Source: Elusimicrobiaceae bacterium (GTDB lineage Bacteria; Elusimicrobiota; Elusimicrobia; Elusimicrobiales; Elusimicrobiaceae). From it: DNA of 64,000 nucleotides. The stretch covers positions 1 to 64,000 of the forward strand of contig JAEEMS010000018.1 in the NCBI GenBank assembly GCA_016283355.1, in the 5' to 3' direction. The notes beneath the pieces were generated by a model. It was not told the origin of the DNA, did no database searches, and saw only the letters and a list, made by a program, of their open reading frames with translations. This document shows, one piece after another, positions 35,043 through 45,554 of this stretch. The translations under genes were made by a program, and so were the position numbers. Each line of letters starts with the position of its first letter. Position 1 is the stretch's first letter.

Positions 35043-37550
35043 CTATTTTTGAGGTACGGCCACAATGCTAACCATCCGGCCGGGTACCACAATTATTTTT
35101 TTGATTTCTGCATTCTTTAGATGATATTGTACTTTTTCGCTGGCCAGAGCTGCTTTTTCGATGGCTTCTTTGCTATCGGTGCGCGATACCGTAATCCGGT
35201 CACGTACTTTACCGTTGATTTGTACACCGATATCCAACGTATCATCTTGCAGTAAATTTTTATCCGCCACGGGCCAAGCGGTTTGTACAACAAACCCGGT
35301 ATATCCCTTGGTTTGCCAAATTTCCTCTGTGAGGTGGGGGGCAAAGGGATGTAAAAGTTGCAAAAATAGTTTGAAAGTATCTTCGCTGAGAGTAGGCAGT
35401 TTGCTTAAATCGTTGAACAATACCATCAGTGCCGAAATAGCGGTATTGAAACGGAAATTTTCAATATCTTCACCTACTTTGGCAATAGTTTGGTTTAATA
35501 AAATAGCTGATTTTTTGGGGAGGAGTTCCTTGGAGAACTGTACGGTTTCGCTCCAACCGTAGACACGCTTGAGGAAACGGTTGATTCCTTCAATTCCTTT
35601 CATATCCCACGGTTTTTGCGCATCAAAAGGCCCCATGAACATTTCGTACATACGGAACGCATCTGCGCCATAATCCTTTAAAATATCGTCGGGGTTGATG
35701 ACATTTTTTTTGGATTTGCTCATCTTTTCTACCATAGAAGAAAGTTCTTCTCCTGTGGTCTTCAAAAATGCCTTTCCGTCCTTAAAATCGATTTCGTCAT
35801 AGGCGTGGTAGTTGCCCATTTTATCCCGGTAAGAGAAGGCCAAAATCATTCCCTGGTGGCGTAATTTTTTGAACGGTTCCTTGTGTGATACAATGCCCAA
35901 ATCAAAAAGTACCCGATGCCAAAACCGCGCGTACAGCAAGTGCAACACGGCATGCTCTGCCCCACCGATATAACAATCTACGGGGTCGTAGGCCTTTTCG
36001 ATGGCCGGATCTACCAAAGCAGTATCGTTGTGAGGGTCCATGTAGCGTAAATAATACCAGCATGAACCGGCCCATTGAGGCATGGTGTTGGTTTCGCGTT
36101 TGGCCGGGCCGCCACATTTCGGACAAGTGGTGCGAACCCAACTTTCCACAGTGGCAAGAGGGGATTCGCCGGTACCGGAGGGTTCAAATTTCTCTACTTC
36201 CGGCAAACGTAACGGCAATTCACTTTCCGGTAAAGCCACCACCCCGCATTTTTCACAATGCACAATCGGGATAGGTTCCCCCCAATAACGTTGACGGGCA
36301 AATACCCAATCGCGCAGTTTGTAGGTCGTTTTGGCGTTACCCGCTTGATGTTCTTCCAACCATTTAATCATGGCGGCTTTGCTTTCTTGAACATGCATTC
36401 CGTTTAAAAAACCGGAATTGATCAGTTCCCCGTCTCCGGTAAAAGCTTCTTTTTCAACTCCTTGTTCACTTTTAATGACTTCAATGATAGGTAAATCGAA
36501 TTTTTTGGCAAATGCGTAGTCGCGCTCGTCGTGTGCAGGAACGGCCATAATGGCCCCTGTACCGTAACCCATTAACACATAGTCGCTTGTCCAAACAGGA
36601 ATTTTTGTATTGTTGACGGGATTAATAGCGTAGGCCCCTGTAAAAACGCCAGTTTTTTCTTTATTGATTTCCCCGCGTTCCAAGTCGCTTTTCTTAGCAG
36701 CTTCTTTTTGATAAGCAGCTACGGCTTCTTTTTGCTCGGGAGTAACAATTTTGTTTAAAATGGGATGTTCGGGAGAAACCACCATATAGGTAGCCCCGAA
36801 AAGAGTGTCTGGCCGGGTGGTGAAAACGGTTAACGTTTCATCGTGCCCTTCTACCTTAAAAAGCACATTGGCCCCGTTGGATTTGCCAATCCAGTTCTTC
36901 TGCATGGTAAGGGTGCTTTCGGGCCAATCCAGTTCGTCCAACCCTTCTAGCAATTGTTCGGCATAGTCCGTGATTTTTAAAATCCATTGGCGCAGTGCTT
37001 TACGCTCGATTTCATGCCCGCAGCGTTCGCATTTCCCGTTGAAAACTTCCTCGTTGGCCAATCCTGTTTTGCAGGACGGGCACCAGTTAATCGGTACGGT
37101 TGATTCGTAGGCAAGCCCCTTTTTGAAGAGTTGCAGGAAGATCCATTGTGTCCACTTGTAATAATTGGGGTCCGTGGTATCAATCTCGCGGTCCCAATCG
37201 TAGCAAAGGCCGATGGATTTAATTTGTCGTCGGAAATTGTCGATATTTTTTTGAGTTGTGATTTTGGGATGCACGCCGGTGGCAATGGCATAGTTTTCCG
37301 CAGGTAAACCAAACGCATCCCAACCCATCGGGTGCAGTACATCATACCCGTTCATCCGTTTGTAACGTGTTAAAATATCAGAGGCGGTGTATCCTTCCGG
37401 ATGTCCTACATGCAAACCGGCTCCTGACGGGTAAGGAAACATGTCCAAACAATAAAATTTTTTAGCACGGGGCATTTTAGGGCTGGCGAAAAGATGCTCT
37501 TTTTCCCAGCGGGCTTGTTGTTCTTTATCTATTTGCGGAAAAGTTTTCAT
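35043..37550 (-). CDS. leuS: Leucyl-tRNA synthetase
   Basis: An 835-residue class I synthetase. HIGH is HVGHPEG with [14 protein letters not shown] (about 36-50), a zinc knuckle [22 protein letters not shown] near 155-178, the CP1 editing domain (about 220-410) with [19 protein letters not shown] and [11 protein letters not shown], and KMSKS at KMSKSKKNV near 590. The C-terminal domain ends normally. It proofreads and charges tRNA-Leu. First gene of leuS-lptE-holA-dedA. Confidence 0.96.
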   Translation of the reverse strand: MKTFPQIDKEQQARWEKEHLFASPKMPRAKKFYCLDMFPYPSGAGLHVGHPEGYTASDILTRYKRMNGYDVLHPMGWDAFGLPAENYAIATGVHPKITTQKNIDNFRRQIKSIGLCYDWDREIDTTDPNYYKWTQWIFLQLFKKGLAYESTVPINWCPSCKTGLANEEVFNGKCERCGHEIERKALRQWILKITDYAEQLLEGLDELDWPESTLTMQKNWIGKSNGANVLFKVEGHDETLTVFTTRPDTLFGATYMVVSPEHPILNKIVTPEQKEAVAAYQKEAAKKSDLERGEINKEKTGVFTGAYAINPVNNTKIPVWTSDYVLMGYGTGAIMAVPAHDERDYAFAKKFDLPIIEVIKSEQGVEKEAFTGDGELINSGFLNGMHVQESKAAMIKWLEEHQAGNAKTTYKLRDWVFARQRYWGEPIPIVHCEKCGVVALPESELPLRLPEVEKFEPSGTGESPLATVESWVRTTCPKCGGPAKRETNTMPQWAGSCWYYLRYMDPHNDTALVDPAIEKAYDPVDCYIGGAEHAVLHLLYARFWHRVLFDLGIVSHKEPFKKLRHQGMILAFSYRDKMGNYHAYDEIDFKDGKAFLKTTGEELSSMVEKMSKSKKNVINPDDILKDYGADAFRMYEMFMGPFDAQKPWDMKGIEGINRFLKRVYGWSETVQFSKELLPKKSAILLNQTIAKVGEDIENFRFNTAISALMVLFNDLSKLPTLSEDTFKLFLQLLHPFAPHLTEEIWQTKGYTGFVVQTAWPVADKNLLQDDTLDIGVQINGKVRDRITVSRTDSKEAIEKAALASEKVQYHLKNAEIKKIIVVPGRMVSIVAVPQK

Positions 37551-37665
37551 ATACCATACATTTTACCATATTCGTACCGGTAACGTTTTGCATTTGGGAT
37601 TGGCGTTGCCTTAGACAACGGATTTAAGCAGAGAGCGGCACATTTTTCCTCCGCGGAAAATAAGT

Positions 37666-37671
37666 TACAAT
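37666..37671 (+). promoter_or_regulatory. -10 box of the GT-C gene, 6 nt from the ATG
   Basis: TACAAT, 6 nt, ATG 37678, without a Shine-Dalgarno sequence: same spacing as the uvrC-like gene. Predicted leaderless start. Confidence 0.5.
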
Positions 37672-37677
37672 ATAACT

Positions 37678-39123
37678 ATGAAAAAATCATTGCAAAATAT
37701 TTTTAAAGGTACATGTATCGCCGCTACGTCGGTTTTGGTGGTGGGAATGATATTACTGCGCTTTATTGCGCTAACGGAAACGCCTCTTTATGACGAGGTT
37801 TATTCTTTGGTAACGGCCGATCCGTCTATTCCGCTTTCTACGGTTTGGTTTAATATCCTATTGCAGGATGTTAATTTGCCGTTATTTAATTTGGCACTGC
37901 GTGCTTGGGCCTGGATAGTGCCCAATACGCTGCCTTGGATGCGGTTATTCTCGATTTTGCTGTCGTTGGCTACTTTGCCAGCCGTATGGTTTTGCGCTCC
38001 GAAAAGTTGGACAAAGTTTGCAAAAGGGGTGCTATGCAGCTTGTTTGCCTGCTCTTTTATTATGACGTTGTTTGCCCATATCATACGAAGCTATTCCATG
38101 GGGATGTTGTTTACGGCCGTGTTTACCTTGCTTGCCTTGCGGATTTTGGAAGCATTTATTACAAAACAGAATGTTTCTAAAAAATTATGGGCCGGATTCT
38201 TTATAACAGGATTATTGGGGGCCTATACGCATTTTTTTGCTTCCGGGTTGTTTTTTATAACGGGATTATTTTTGTTTTGCTATGCTTGTGCTTATAAGCG
38301 TGACCGTTTGTTGGTGTTTTGTGCTACGGGTCTGTCCTTTTTCTTATGGATTCCGTGGTTGCTTAACACGTACCAGACGATGGGTCATTTTTCGGCGGAT
38401 TGGTGGTATAGCACACCCAAGATGTTGGCTTCATGGAAAATCCTTACGTATAACTTAGGGTCGGAACCAATGTTAGCGGGTTTACTGGGGTTGGTGGTAA
38501 TCGGATTTGTTTCCGTCGGATTTCACGAGCGGCCTGTTTTTAAAAAAGTACCGGAAGTAATGTTGCCGTTGTTTCAATTAGTCATGTTGGTGTTAGTAGT
38601 GCTGGTTGTGTCGAAGCGTTACAACTTGTTTATGGAGCGTTATTTTTTGATGGTCCTGCCGAATGTTTTTATTTTGTTGACGGGATTATTTGTGCACCTT
38701 TGTAAACGTTGGATGGGTTTTGCAATACTTCTGCCGGTATTTTTGTATGCAAATTTTGCATATTTTCATAATCATGCCCTTCCGCGCCCGAATGAATATA
38801 CCGGATTGACGGATTCCTTTGCGTATGTGGAAAAAGTAAGTCCCTCTAAAAAAGTTCTCTTTTTTATGGCACCCATTTCATACCCCAAGGCCTCGCAGGA
38901 ACCTTTTGTGCGCTATTTTATCAATCCTGCTTCCAATATAGAACTGATTCCGTTTAATAACGAAACCTTAAAATTGATGCAGGCACCGGAACGTTTGCCG
39001 GTCGTTGTTCCGCTGTGTGCATTACAGCGGTTGCTAGACCTATCCAACGGTTCTCATTTTAAAATACCCGAACCGGTGGTTGCGTTTGGGCAAACGTGTA
39101 TTTTGCAAGAACCTGAAGAATGA
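37678..39123 (+). CDS. GT-C type membrane glycosyltransferase
   Basis: A 481-residue multi-pass protein with about 10-12 helices. The first extracytoplasmic loop carries the Asp-Glu motif LYDEVYSL (about 38-45) typical of PMT/ArnT (GT39/GT83) enzymes, which use polyprenyl-phosphate sugars. A soluble C-terminal part of about 95 residues follows the last helix. It probably glycosylates lipid A, protein or a surface glycan; the acceptor is unknown. Its stop overlaps the next gene's start (ATGA). Confidence 0.7.
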   Translation: MKKSLQNIFKGTCIAATSVLVVGMILLRFIALTETPLYDEVYSLVTADPSIPLSTVWFNILLQDVNLPLFNLALRAWAWIVPNTLPWMRLFSILLSLATLPAVWFCAPKSWTKFAKGVLCSLFACSFIMTLFAHIIRSYSMGMLFTAVFTLLALRILEAFITKQNVSKKLWAGFFITGLLGAYTHFFASGLFFITGLFLFCYACAYKRDRLLVFCATGLSFFLWIPWLLNTYQTMGHFSADWWYSTPKMLASWKILTYNLGSEPMLAGLLGLVVIGFVSVGFHERPVFKKVPEVMLPLFQLVMLVLVVLVVSKRYNLFMERYFLMVLPNVFILLTGLFVHLCKRWMGFAILLPVFLYANFAYFHNHALPRPNEYTGLTDSFAYVEKVSPSKKVLFFMAPISYPKASQEPFVRYFINPASNIELIPFNNETLKLMQAPERLPVVVPLCALQRLLDLSNGSHFKIPEPVVAFGQTCILQEPEE

Positions 39124-40007
39124 ACGCATTGTTAGAGGATTTTAAAAATCATCTTTCTTTTGAACGGCAACTTTCGCCCAATACGGTAGCATCGTATGGG
39201 GCAGATGTTGCCGCGTATTTGGAATATTGTGAAGCCAACCAAATCGCACCTGAACATGCTCAACCGGCTTTTTTGGACCAATACAACTATCAGCTGCGTG
39301 TAGTGCAACGGTTGGAAACTTCCAGTGTGTTCCGCAAAATGGAAGCCGTAAAAAGTTTTTATAAATTTTTACTTATCGAGCAACGTATTAAGGAAGATCC
39401 CACGCGTTTTCTAAAATCACCCCGGTTGCCGCAGACGATTCCGCACCAACTTTCCAGAGAGGAAATGGAGCGGCTGTTGTCATATCCGGCGCAGACATTT
39501 GAAGAATTACGTACGGTAACAATTGTTGATTTGCTCTATGCGGCCGGACTGCGGGTAAGTGAATTAATCCGCCTGCGGTTGGAACATGTTAATATCCAAG
39601 AAAGGTGGGTACTGGCCTACGGAAAGGGCGGAAAGCAACGCTTTGTGCCGATTCACAAAGAGGTCTGCCGCCGGTTGGAGCAATATTTAAGTGCGCGTGA
39701 AGCAAAGTTTGCCTCCAAGACGCAGGTAGATTCCGAATTGTTTTTAAATAAAAATGGACGAAAAATCAGCCGCGTGTCCGTTTGGAAAGATTTAGCCGCT
39801 TTAGGTCGTAAAGCCAATATCTCGCAACCGTTGCACCCGCATTTGTTCCGTCATACATTTGCCAGCCACCTTTTGCAAGGGGGGGCCGATTTGCGAAGTT
39901 TGCAAGAAATGCTTGGCCACGCAAACCTGACTACTACCCAAATTTACACGCACCTGGATGTAAGCGATTTAAAAGAAAAACATAAAAAATTTCATCCGCA
40001 CGGGTAA
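39120..40007 (+). CDS. xerC: XerC/XerD-type tyrosine recombinase
   Basis: A 295-residue site-specific recombinase. The N-terminal SAM-like core-binding domain (1-90) is followed by the catalytic domain with AAGLRVSELIRLR (Arg near 143), the beta-hairpin Lys in GKGGKQRFVPI, HLFRHTFASHLLQGGA (His-x-x-Arg), GHANLTTTQIYTH with His and nucleophile Tyr near 278. Length and lack of an integrase-like extra arm-binding domain fit a housekeeping Xer that resolves chromosome dimers. No attachment sites or phage genes are nearby. It overlaps the GT-C gene by 4 nt. Confidence 0.9.
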   Translation: MNALLEDFKNHLSFERQLSPNTVASYGADVAAYLEYCEANQIAPEHAQPAFLDQYNYQLRVVQRLETSSVFRKMEAVKSFYKFLLIEQRIKEDPTRFLKSPRLPQTIPHQLSREEMERLLSYPAQTFEELRTVTIVDLLYAAGLRVSELIRLRLEHVNIQERWVLAYGKGGKQRFVPIHKEVCRRLEQYLSAREAKFASKTQVDSELFLNKNGRKISRVSVWKDLAALGRKANISQPLHPHLFRHTFASHLLQGGADLRSLQEMLGHANLTTTQIYTHLDVSDLKEKHKKFHPHG

Positions 40008-40013
40008 TTTTGC

Positions 40014-40019
40014 TATACT
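40014..40019 (+). promoter_or_regulatory. -10 box of the second prepilin cassette
   Basis: TATACT placed 7 nt after the xerC stop, leaving a leader of about 25 nt with AGGAGAA before the GTG start. Confidence 0.5.
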
Positions 40020-40049
40020 GATTCTATCTAAGCAACTATAGGAGAAAGT

Positions 40050-40580
40050 GTGAAAGGATTTACATTATTAGAATTATTGGTTGTGGTGCTTATTATCGGT
40101 ATTTTGGCAGCCGTTGCGTTGCCCCAGTACCGCAAAGCGGTGCTTAAAGCGCGTTTTTCCGAAGCGATTACCGTTTTAAATTCCATTAAAAAAGCACAAG
40201 AAGTTTGTGCAATGGAATACGGAAATTCGGACGAATGTAGGGGCTGGGATAATCTGGCTATCGATATGAATAATTTTATTTCTTCCAATAATTTTATTCG
40301 TACAAATGATTTTCTTTATGGTTTGTCTAATCGGTATGGAGTACAGGGGCCACAGGCCTGCTATTTGAAAGAAGATGTTTGTTTATGTTACTATGACGAC
40401 AGTAGCTTTCTCAGTAGGGATTACTCCAAAATGAAGTTATTTATAACACAAGATTATAATGGACCTATTACCAATATTACAACACCCGCCAGCGTAGATT
40501 ATGCAAGACTTCTTGATCTGCCGACGGGAGAGGACTCCACTTTCGGCATGCCGGCGTGTGTAGCAGATGTGTGGTTATAG
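40050..40580 (+). CDS. Type IV prepilin-like protein (GTG start)
   Basis: A 176-residue prepilin with a three-residue leader MKG before FTLLE, Glu at +5 and the hydrophobic helix [23 protein letters not shown]. The C-terminal region has CAMEYGN, then [12 protein letters not shown] and a [10 protein letters not shown] motif matching the first prepilin's KKEDICVCHL and SFDYADLLNI, though the rest diverges. GTG is the only start that keeps a short leader, and AGGAG stands 7 nt before it. A monocistronic cassette with its own promoter and terminator. Confidence 0.9.
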   Translation: MKGFTLLELLVVVLIIGILAAVALPQYRKAVLKARFSEAITVLNSIKKAQEVCAMEYGNSDECRGWDNLAIDMNNFISSNNFIRTNDFLYGLSNRYGVQGPQACYLKEDVCLCYYDDSSFLSRDYSKMKLFITQDYNGPITNITTPASVDYARLLDLPTGEDSTFGMPACVADVWL

Positions 40581-40598
40581 TTTTACTGCTTCGAAAAT

Positions 40599-40632
40599 AA
40601 AAAATCCCCCGGTTTTGCCGGGGGATTTTTTG
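40599..40632. terminator. Bidirectional terminator between prepilin gene and recA
   Basis: Stem TCCCCCGG / CCGGGGGA with loop TTTTG, A-run before and T-run after. Confidence 0.9.
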
Positions 40633-40645
40633 TTTGGTTAGATTT

Positions 40646-41692
40646 TTATTTCTTTCCTGCCTTCACTTTTACAGGTTCGGCTTGTGCCGGTTGTCCGTTG
40701 TAGTGATGGCCTAAATACTTGACGTAGAGTTTATCTTCTATTTCGGCGGCTAATTCGGGGTTGTCTTTTAAATACTGGCGGGCGTTATCGGCGCCTTGAC
40801 CCAGTTTTTCTTCCCCATAGAGGAACCAACTTCCGCTTTTTTCGATAATGCCGGCTTCTACGCCTTTGTCAATGATGCAGGACTCACGAGAAATCCCTTG
40901 GCCCAAAATCATCGTAAATTCGGCTTGGCGGTAGGGCGGAGCCACTTTATTTTTGGTTACTTTGGCCCGCACACGGGTACCGATAACTTCGTCGCCTTTT
41001 TTCAAATTTTCAATACGGCGTACATCAATACGTACGGAGGCATAAAATTTGAGTGCCAACCCGCCGGGGGTCGTTTCCGGATTACCGAACATAATACCGA
41101 TTTTTTGGCGTAATTGGTTGATGAAAATAATGCTTGTTTTGGTTTTATTCAAAATGCTGGTCAACTTACGCAAGGCCTGGCTCATTAAGCGCGCTTGTAA
41201 ACCGACGTGTGCATCACCCATTTCACCTTCGATTTCCGCTTGCGGTACCAAAGCGGCTACCGAGTCAATGATAATCAAGTCGATCGCGCCGGAGCGAACG
41301 AGTTTCTCGGCAATTTCCAGGGCTTGTTCACCGGAATCGGGTTGGGAAACCAACAATTCGTCCACATTTACACCGATATGGGCGGCGTAAACCGGATCCA
41401 ACGCGTGTTCCGCATCAATGAAAGCAACGGTTCCGCCCAATTTTTGAGTTTGCGCTGCTACATGTAACGAAAGCGTTGTTTTACCGCCCGCTTCCGGTCC
41501 GTAAATTTCAATTACGCGCCCGCGCGGTAATCCACCCACGCCCAGCGCCAAATCCAAAGACAGGGCTCCGGTGGGGATGGCTTCCACGTTTTTCACGCTG
41601 CCTGCCCCTAAGCGGCAAATGGCTTCTTTGCCGAAAGCTTTTTCAATTTGTCCCAAGGCCAAATCGAGTGCTTTTTGTTTGTTTGCGTCCAT
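40646..41692 (-). CDS. recA: Recombinase RecA
   Basis: A 348-residue RecA. Walker A is GPEAGGKTT near 65, where most RecA have GPESSGKT; Walker [13 protein letters not shown], the loop L1 [22 protein letters not shown] and L2 region [20 protein letters not shown] are present. It forms the strand-exchange filament and triggers LexA cleavage. The acidic tail is replaced by a Lys-rich end (VKVKAGKK). It lies 14 nt downstream of clpC on the same strand. Confidence 0.96.
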   Translation of the reverse strand: MDANKQKALDLALGQIEKAFGKEAICRLGAGSVKNVEAIPTGALSLDLALGVGGLPRGRVIEIYGPEAGGKTTLSLHVAAQTQKLGGTVAFIDAEHALDPVYAAHIGVNVDELLVSQPDSGEQALEIAEKLVRSGAIDLIIIDSVAALVPQAEIEGEMGDAHVGLQARLMSQALRKLTSILNKTKTSIIFINQLRQKIGIMFGNPETTPGGLALKFYASVRIDVRRIENLKKGDEVIGTRVRAKVTKNKVAPPYRQAEFTMILGQGISRESCIIDKGVEAGIIEKSGSWFLYGEEKLGQGADNARQYLKDNPELAAEIEDKLYVKYLGHHYNGQPAQAEPVKVKAGKK

Positions 41693-41706
41693 TTCAATCC
41701 TCCTAC

Positions 41707-44232
41707 TTAACGGGTTATGGTTTCTTTTTTTCCTGTCGCCACACCGGAGAACGTGAGTTTTCCGGAGTTTTTGTCTAAATCTACTTTTATTTTAGTGTGG
41801 GCCGGGTAACGGCTGACTAAAATGTTTTCAGCCAACGGGTCTTCCAGTTCCCGCTGAATTGTACGCAAAAGGGGACGCGCGCCGAATTTCGCATCGAATC
41901 CCTTTTCCACTAAAAATTCTTTGGCGGCCTTGGTCAACGTGATGGAAAGGTCACGGTCGGTCAATTTATCGTTAACACGTTTGAGTGAAAGGTCCAAAAT
42001 TTTTCCAATGTTTTCTTTGGACAACGCATGGAATACTACGATCTCATCAATACGGTTGATAAATTCCGGGTTGAATGTTTTTTTCACTTCGTCCATCACA
42101 TTTTGACGCATGTCTTTGTATTCTTCCTCTGCGGATTGTGCGGCGGTAAAACCCAACGAATTGCCCTTGTTGGTAATTTCACGTGCTCCCACGTTGGAAG
42201 TCATGATTATCACGCAGTTTTTAAAACTTACTTTATGGCCCAAGTTGTCAGACAGAGCTCCTTCGTCGAGGACCTGTAATAAAATGTTGTAAATGTCGGG
42301 GTGTGCTTTTTCCAATTCATCCAACACCACCACGCTGTAAGGGCGGCGGCGCACCGCTTCGGTCAATTGGCCACCTTCCTCGTACCCTACATAGCCGGGC
42401 GGCGCCCCAATCAAGCGCGAAACCGCAAACTTTTCCATGTATTCGGACATGTCCATACGAATCATGGCTTCTTCATCTCCGAATAAGAACGTTGCTAAAC
42501 TCTTAGCCAACTCGGTTTTTCCGACGCCGGTGGGCCCTAAGAATAAGAAACCACCAATCGGACGGTGGGGATTGCCAAGCCCGGTACGGTTGCGGCGAAT
42601 GGCTTGTGAAACGACTTTCACGGCATCTTCTTGGCCGATGATACGCTCATGGAGGTGTTCTTCCATGTGTAAAATTTTGTCGGTTTCGCTTTGTGTCAAG
42701 CGTGTAACGGGAATTCCCGTCCACTTGGAGGCCACCAGCGCAATATCTTCCTCTGTTACTTTCGGCAAATCTTTGCTACGCTGTTGTTCGAACTCCTGTT
42801 TCATGTGGTCGATGTATTCTTTCAAGCGCGTTTCCGTCGCTTTGGCTTCGGCTGCTTTCTCAAACTGTTTGGCCGCCATGAATTTTTCTTTTTCTTCCAC
42901 AGCTTCGCGATATTGGGCCTGTTTTTGTTTGATTTCCGGTGGCAGTACGGCGTTGGCTAAACGGGCACGTGCGCCGGCTTCATCGAATAAATCTAATGCT
43001 TTGTCGGGCATGGCGCGGTCGTTGATATAACGGTCGGCAATGGTGGCCGCGGCACGGATTGCGTCTTCGGTGTAAGTTACCTTATGGTGCGCTTCGTATT
43101 TGGCACGTACCCCTTTCAAAATAGTAATCGTTTGTTCTACATCCGGCGGGTCTGCCACGACGGGCTGAAAACGTCTTTCCAAAGCGGTGTCGGCCTCAAT
43201 GTATTTACGGAATTCGTCGAAAGTAGTGGCTCCGATACATTGTACTTCTCCGCGGGCCAAAGCCGGTTTTAACATGTTGGAAGCATCGATGGATCCTTCC
43301 GCGGCTCCCGCGCCGATAATGGTATGTAATTCGTCGATAAATATAATGGCATTTTGAGCGGTAGAAAGTTCATCAATAATATTTTTAAGGCGTTGTTCAA
43401 ATTCTCCGCGGTATTTTGTTCCGGCTACCACCGATGCCAAATCCAATGCCAACAAACGTTTACCGCTGAGCACATCCGAAATTTCTCCGGCGGCCATTTT
43501 TTGTGCCAATCCTTCCACGATAGCGGTCTTCCCTACGCCGGGTTCTCCGATTAACACCGGATTGTTTTTAGTGCGGCGGGCTAAAATTTGTACCAACCGT
43601 TCGATTTCATCTTCACGGCCGATGACCGGATCAAGCTGGTGTTTGGCGGCCAAAGCGGTTAAATCGCGTGTATATTCGTCGAGGGTTGGAGTTTTTGTTG
43701 TTTTGCGGTCTTTTTTAGTTTGTGTTTGGGATTCTTCCGGCAGGTTAATATCCGCCATGCGAGAGGTAGAATTTTCTTCTTTTTCCGTTTCTTCGTCGGT
43801 ATTGACCAATCCCATGGCAGCTTCTCGAATGAGAAGTAAATTGGTGCCTAAATTATTTAAAATACGGCTGGCCATGCCTTCTTCTTCTCGGATGAGCCCC
43901 AACAAAATATGTTCGGTGCCGATATGGTCGGAATTGAGCAGTTGTGATTCTTCTACGGAGAATTCCAACACTTTTTTGGCACGCGGGGTAAACGGAATTT
44001 CCCCCAACAACATAATCGTGTCGCCGATGCCCACCATTTTTTCAATTTCTTGACGCACCTTGCGAAAAGAAATACCCACACTGGCCAAAATTTTATTGGA
44101 TAACGTCCCTTCTATTGCACACAACCCTAGTAAAATATGTTCGGTCCCTACGTAATCGTGGTTAAGCCGTTTGGCTTCTTCTTGCGCAATCAAAATAATT
44201 TTTTGCGCATTTTCCGTAAAACGTTTTGCCAT
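41707..44232 (-). CDS. clpC: ATP-dependent Clp protease ATPase subunit ClpC
   Basis: An 841-residue Hsp100 unfoldase. Two Clp_N repeats (about 1-140) contain [16 protein letters not shown] and [20 protein letters not shown]-1 has Walker A GEPGVGKT, then a UVR-like coiled region near 420-455 ([19 protein letters not shown]), the marker for ClpC, and AAA-2 with [15 protein letters not shown]. It feeds substrates to ClpP, which is not in the window. The gene precedes recA in the same direction. Confidence 0.94.
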   Translation of the reverse strand: MAKRFTENAQKIILIAQEEAKRLNHDYVGTEHILLGLCAIEGTLSNKILASVGISFRKVRQEIEKMVGIGDTIMLLGEIPFTPRAKKVLEFSVEESQLLNSDHIGTEHILLGLIREEEGMASRILNNLGTNLLLIREAAMGLVNTDEETEKEENSTSRMADINLPEESQTQTKKDRKTTKTPTLDEYTRDLTALAAKHQLDPVIGREDEIERLVQILARRTKNNPVLIGEPGVGKTAIVEGLAQKMAAGEISDVLSGKRLLALDLASVVAGTKYRGEFEQRLKNIIDELSTAQNAIIFIDELHTIIGAGAAEGSIDASNMLKPALARGEVQCIGATTFDEFRKYIEADTALERRFQPVVADPPDVEQTITILKGVRAKYEAHHKVTYTEDAIRAAATIADRYINDRAMPDKALDLFDEAGARARLANAVLPPEIKQKQAQYREAVEEKEKFMAAKQFEKAAEAKATETRLKEYIDHMKQEFEQQRSKDLPKVTEEDIALVASKWTGIPVTRLTQSETDKILHMEEHLHERIIGQEDAVKVVSQAIRRNRTGLGNPHRPIGGFLFLGPTGVGKTELAKSLATFLFGDEEAMIRMDMSEYMEKFAVSRLIGAPPGYVGYEEGGQLTEAVRRRPYSVVVLDELEKAHPDIYNILLQVLDEGALSDNLGHKVSFKNCVIIMTSNVGAREITNKGNSLGFTAAQSAEEEYKDMRQNVMDEVKKTFNPEFINRIDEIVVFHALSKENIGKILDLSLKRVNDKLTDRDLSITLTKAAKEFLVEKGFDAKFGARPLLRTIQRELEDPLAENILVSRYPAHTKIKVDLDKNSGKLTFSGVATGKKETITR

Positions 44233-44330
44233 GTTTAAAACCTCGTGAAAATTGTAATTGTTATTATTATATAAAATTCGTAGGGTTCGGGTTTCCTTTT
44301 TTGACCGGGCTACGCGGGCTTGTTATTTAG

Positions 44331-44336
44331 TATAAT
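44331..44336 (+). promoter_or_regulatory. -10 box of the kdsC-tmk-holB-metG operon
   Basis: Perfect TATAAT ending 9 nt before the kdsC ATG with no Shine-Dalgarno sequence, so the transcript should start one to three bases from the start codon. Confidence 0.5.
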
Positions 44337-44345
44337 ACCTTATAT

Positions 44346-44939
44346 ATGGAAAACGCAGTGAACCGCGCCAAAAAAATAAAAATAATTTTGACCGACGTAG
44401 ACGGTATTTTAACGGACGGAAGAGTAAATTTTTACGTTGCACCTGACGGCCGCATTGAGGAAATTAAATCGTTCCACACTCAAGACGGTGTGGGGGTGAT
44501 GCTCTGCCGTAGCGCAGGGCTTATTTGCGGCATTATTACGGGGCGCCGTCACGAAACAACCGTAGCCCGTGCCCGCAATCTGGGGTTCAAATATATGTAC
44601 CAGGGTTTTTTAACCAAGTTAGGGCCGCTGGAGGATATTTTAAAACGGGAAAGCGTGACCCCGCAGGAAGTGGCCTATATCGGGGATGATATCACAGATT
44701 TACCGCTACTTAAACAGGTAGGTTTTGCAGCGACCGTGCCGGGTGCAGTTGATGTGGTAAAAGAACATTGCCACTACATTACCCAACGTGTAGGGGGAGA
44801 CGGTGCTTGGCGCGAAATTATCGATTTTATTCTTAAGGCCCAAGGCAAGTGGGAAACGCTGGTACATGATCCCGCCCGCTGGACGAAAAGCCCTAAGCCG
44901 GAATTGGAAATTGTTACCTCGCAGGAAGGGCTGAATTAA
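44346..44939 (+). CDS. kdsC: 3-deoxy-D-manno-octulosonate 8-phosphate phosphatase
   Basis: A 197-residue HAD-superfamily phosphatase of the KdsC class, removing phosphate from Kdo-8-P for LPS core synthesis. HAD motif I is TDVDGILTDG (nucleophile Asp near 16), motif II ITGRRHE near 79, and motif IV YIGDDITDLPLL near 117. The C1-type DGVGVMLCRSAG segment is KdsC-like. The C-terminal extension of about 25 residues is beyond the core fold. Its stop overlaps tmk by TAATG. Specificity is inferred from family resemblance; related YrbI-type sugar phosphatases look similar. Confidence 0.88.
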   Translation: MENAVNRAKKIKIILTDVDGILTDGRVNFYVAPDGRIEEIKSFHTQDGVGVMLCRSAGLICGIITGRRHETTVARARNLGFKYMYQGFLTKLGPLEDILKRESVTPQEVAYIGDDITDLPLLKQVGFAATVPGAVDVVKEHCHYITQRVGGDGAWREIIDFILKAQGKWETLVHDPARWTKSPKPELEIVTSQEGLN

Positions 44940-45553
44940 TGAAGGGAAAATTTATTGTTTTGGAAGGGCCGGACCGGTGCGGCAAGTCAACACAGGCCAA
45001 GCTGTTATCTAAGTGGTTACAGGAACAAGGGAAACCGGTGCTGTTGACGCGCGAACCGGGAGGGACACCGACGGCGGAAGAAATCCGCAAAGTGGTATTG
45101 GACCCCAAATTGGATGTTCGCCCGATGGCCGAATTATTGCTTTATGAGGCATCCCGTGCGCAGCATACACAAGAGAAAATTCTGCCTGCCTTGCAAGAAG
45201 GGAAAATTGTTATTTGCGAGCGTTACACCTTGTCTACCTGTGCGTACCAGGGATACGGTCGCGGAATTGATTTGAATCAAATTCATACCCTCAATCAGAT
45301 TGCTACGCTGGGGCTTACGCCGGATTTAACACTTGTATTTTTGATGTCGGATAAATATTTTGTGCAGCGCGGAGAATATTTGTTTTCGGACCGCTTGGAA
45401 AAAGAAGATATTTCCTTCCGCCAGAAGATGCGCAAAGGATATTTGGAATTGTTGGAACAAACCCCCAATGCCCATTTGATTAACGCGGACCAAAGTGTGG
45501 AAGAAATACAAAAACAAGTGTTAGCCCTGTTACAGGCCCGAAAAATTATTTAA
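44939..45553 (+). CDS. tmk: Thymidylate kinase
   Basis: A 204-residue dTMP kinase making dTDP. P-loop EGPDRCGKSTQAKLL (8-22), the DRx-type TREPGGTPTAEEIR near 40, ERYTLSTCAYQGYGRG near 95 and the LID YLFSDRLEKEDISF near 142. It is the second gene of the operon, starting in the kdsC stop, followed by holB after a single base. Confidence 0.92.
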   Translation: MKGKFIVLEGPDRCGKSTQAKLLSKWLQEQGKPVLLTREPGGTPTAEEIRKVVLDPKLDVRPMAELLLYEASRAQHTQEKILPALQEGKIVICERYTLSTCAYQGYGRGIDLNQIHTLNQIATLGLTPDLTLVFLMSDKYFVQRGEYLFSDRLEKEDISFRQKMRKGYLELLEQTPNAHLINADQSVEEIQKQVLALLQARKII

Positions 45554-45554
45554 C

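Noticed and set aside
39120-40007. Tyrosine recombinase as an integrase marking a mobile element
   Set aside because: Length and motifs fit housekeeping XerC/XerD; no attachment-site repeats, phage genes or composition break surround it.
42437-43030. Long open frame of 197 residues antisense to clpC, and similar antisense frames in rpoD and dnaG
   Set aside because: They lie wholly within confidently identified genes, lack ribosome-binding sites, and have shadow-type composition.
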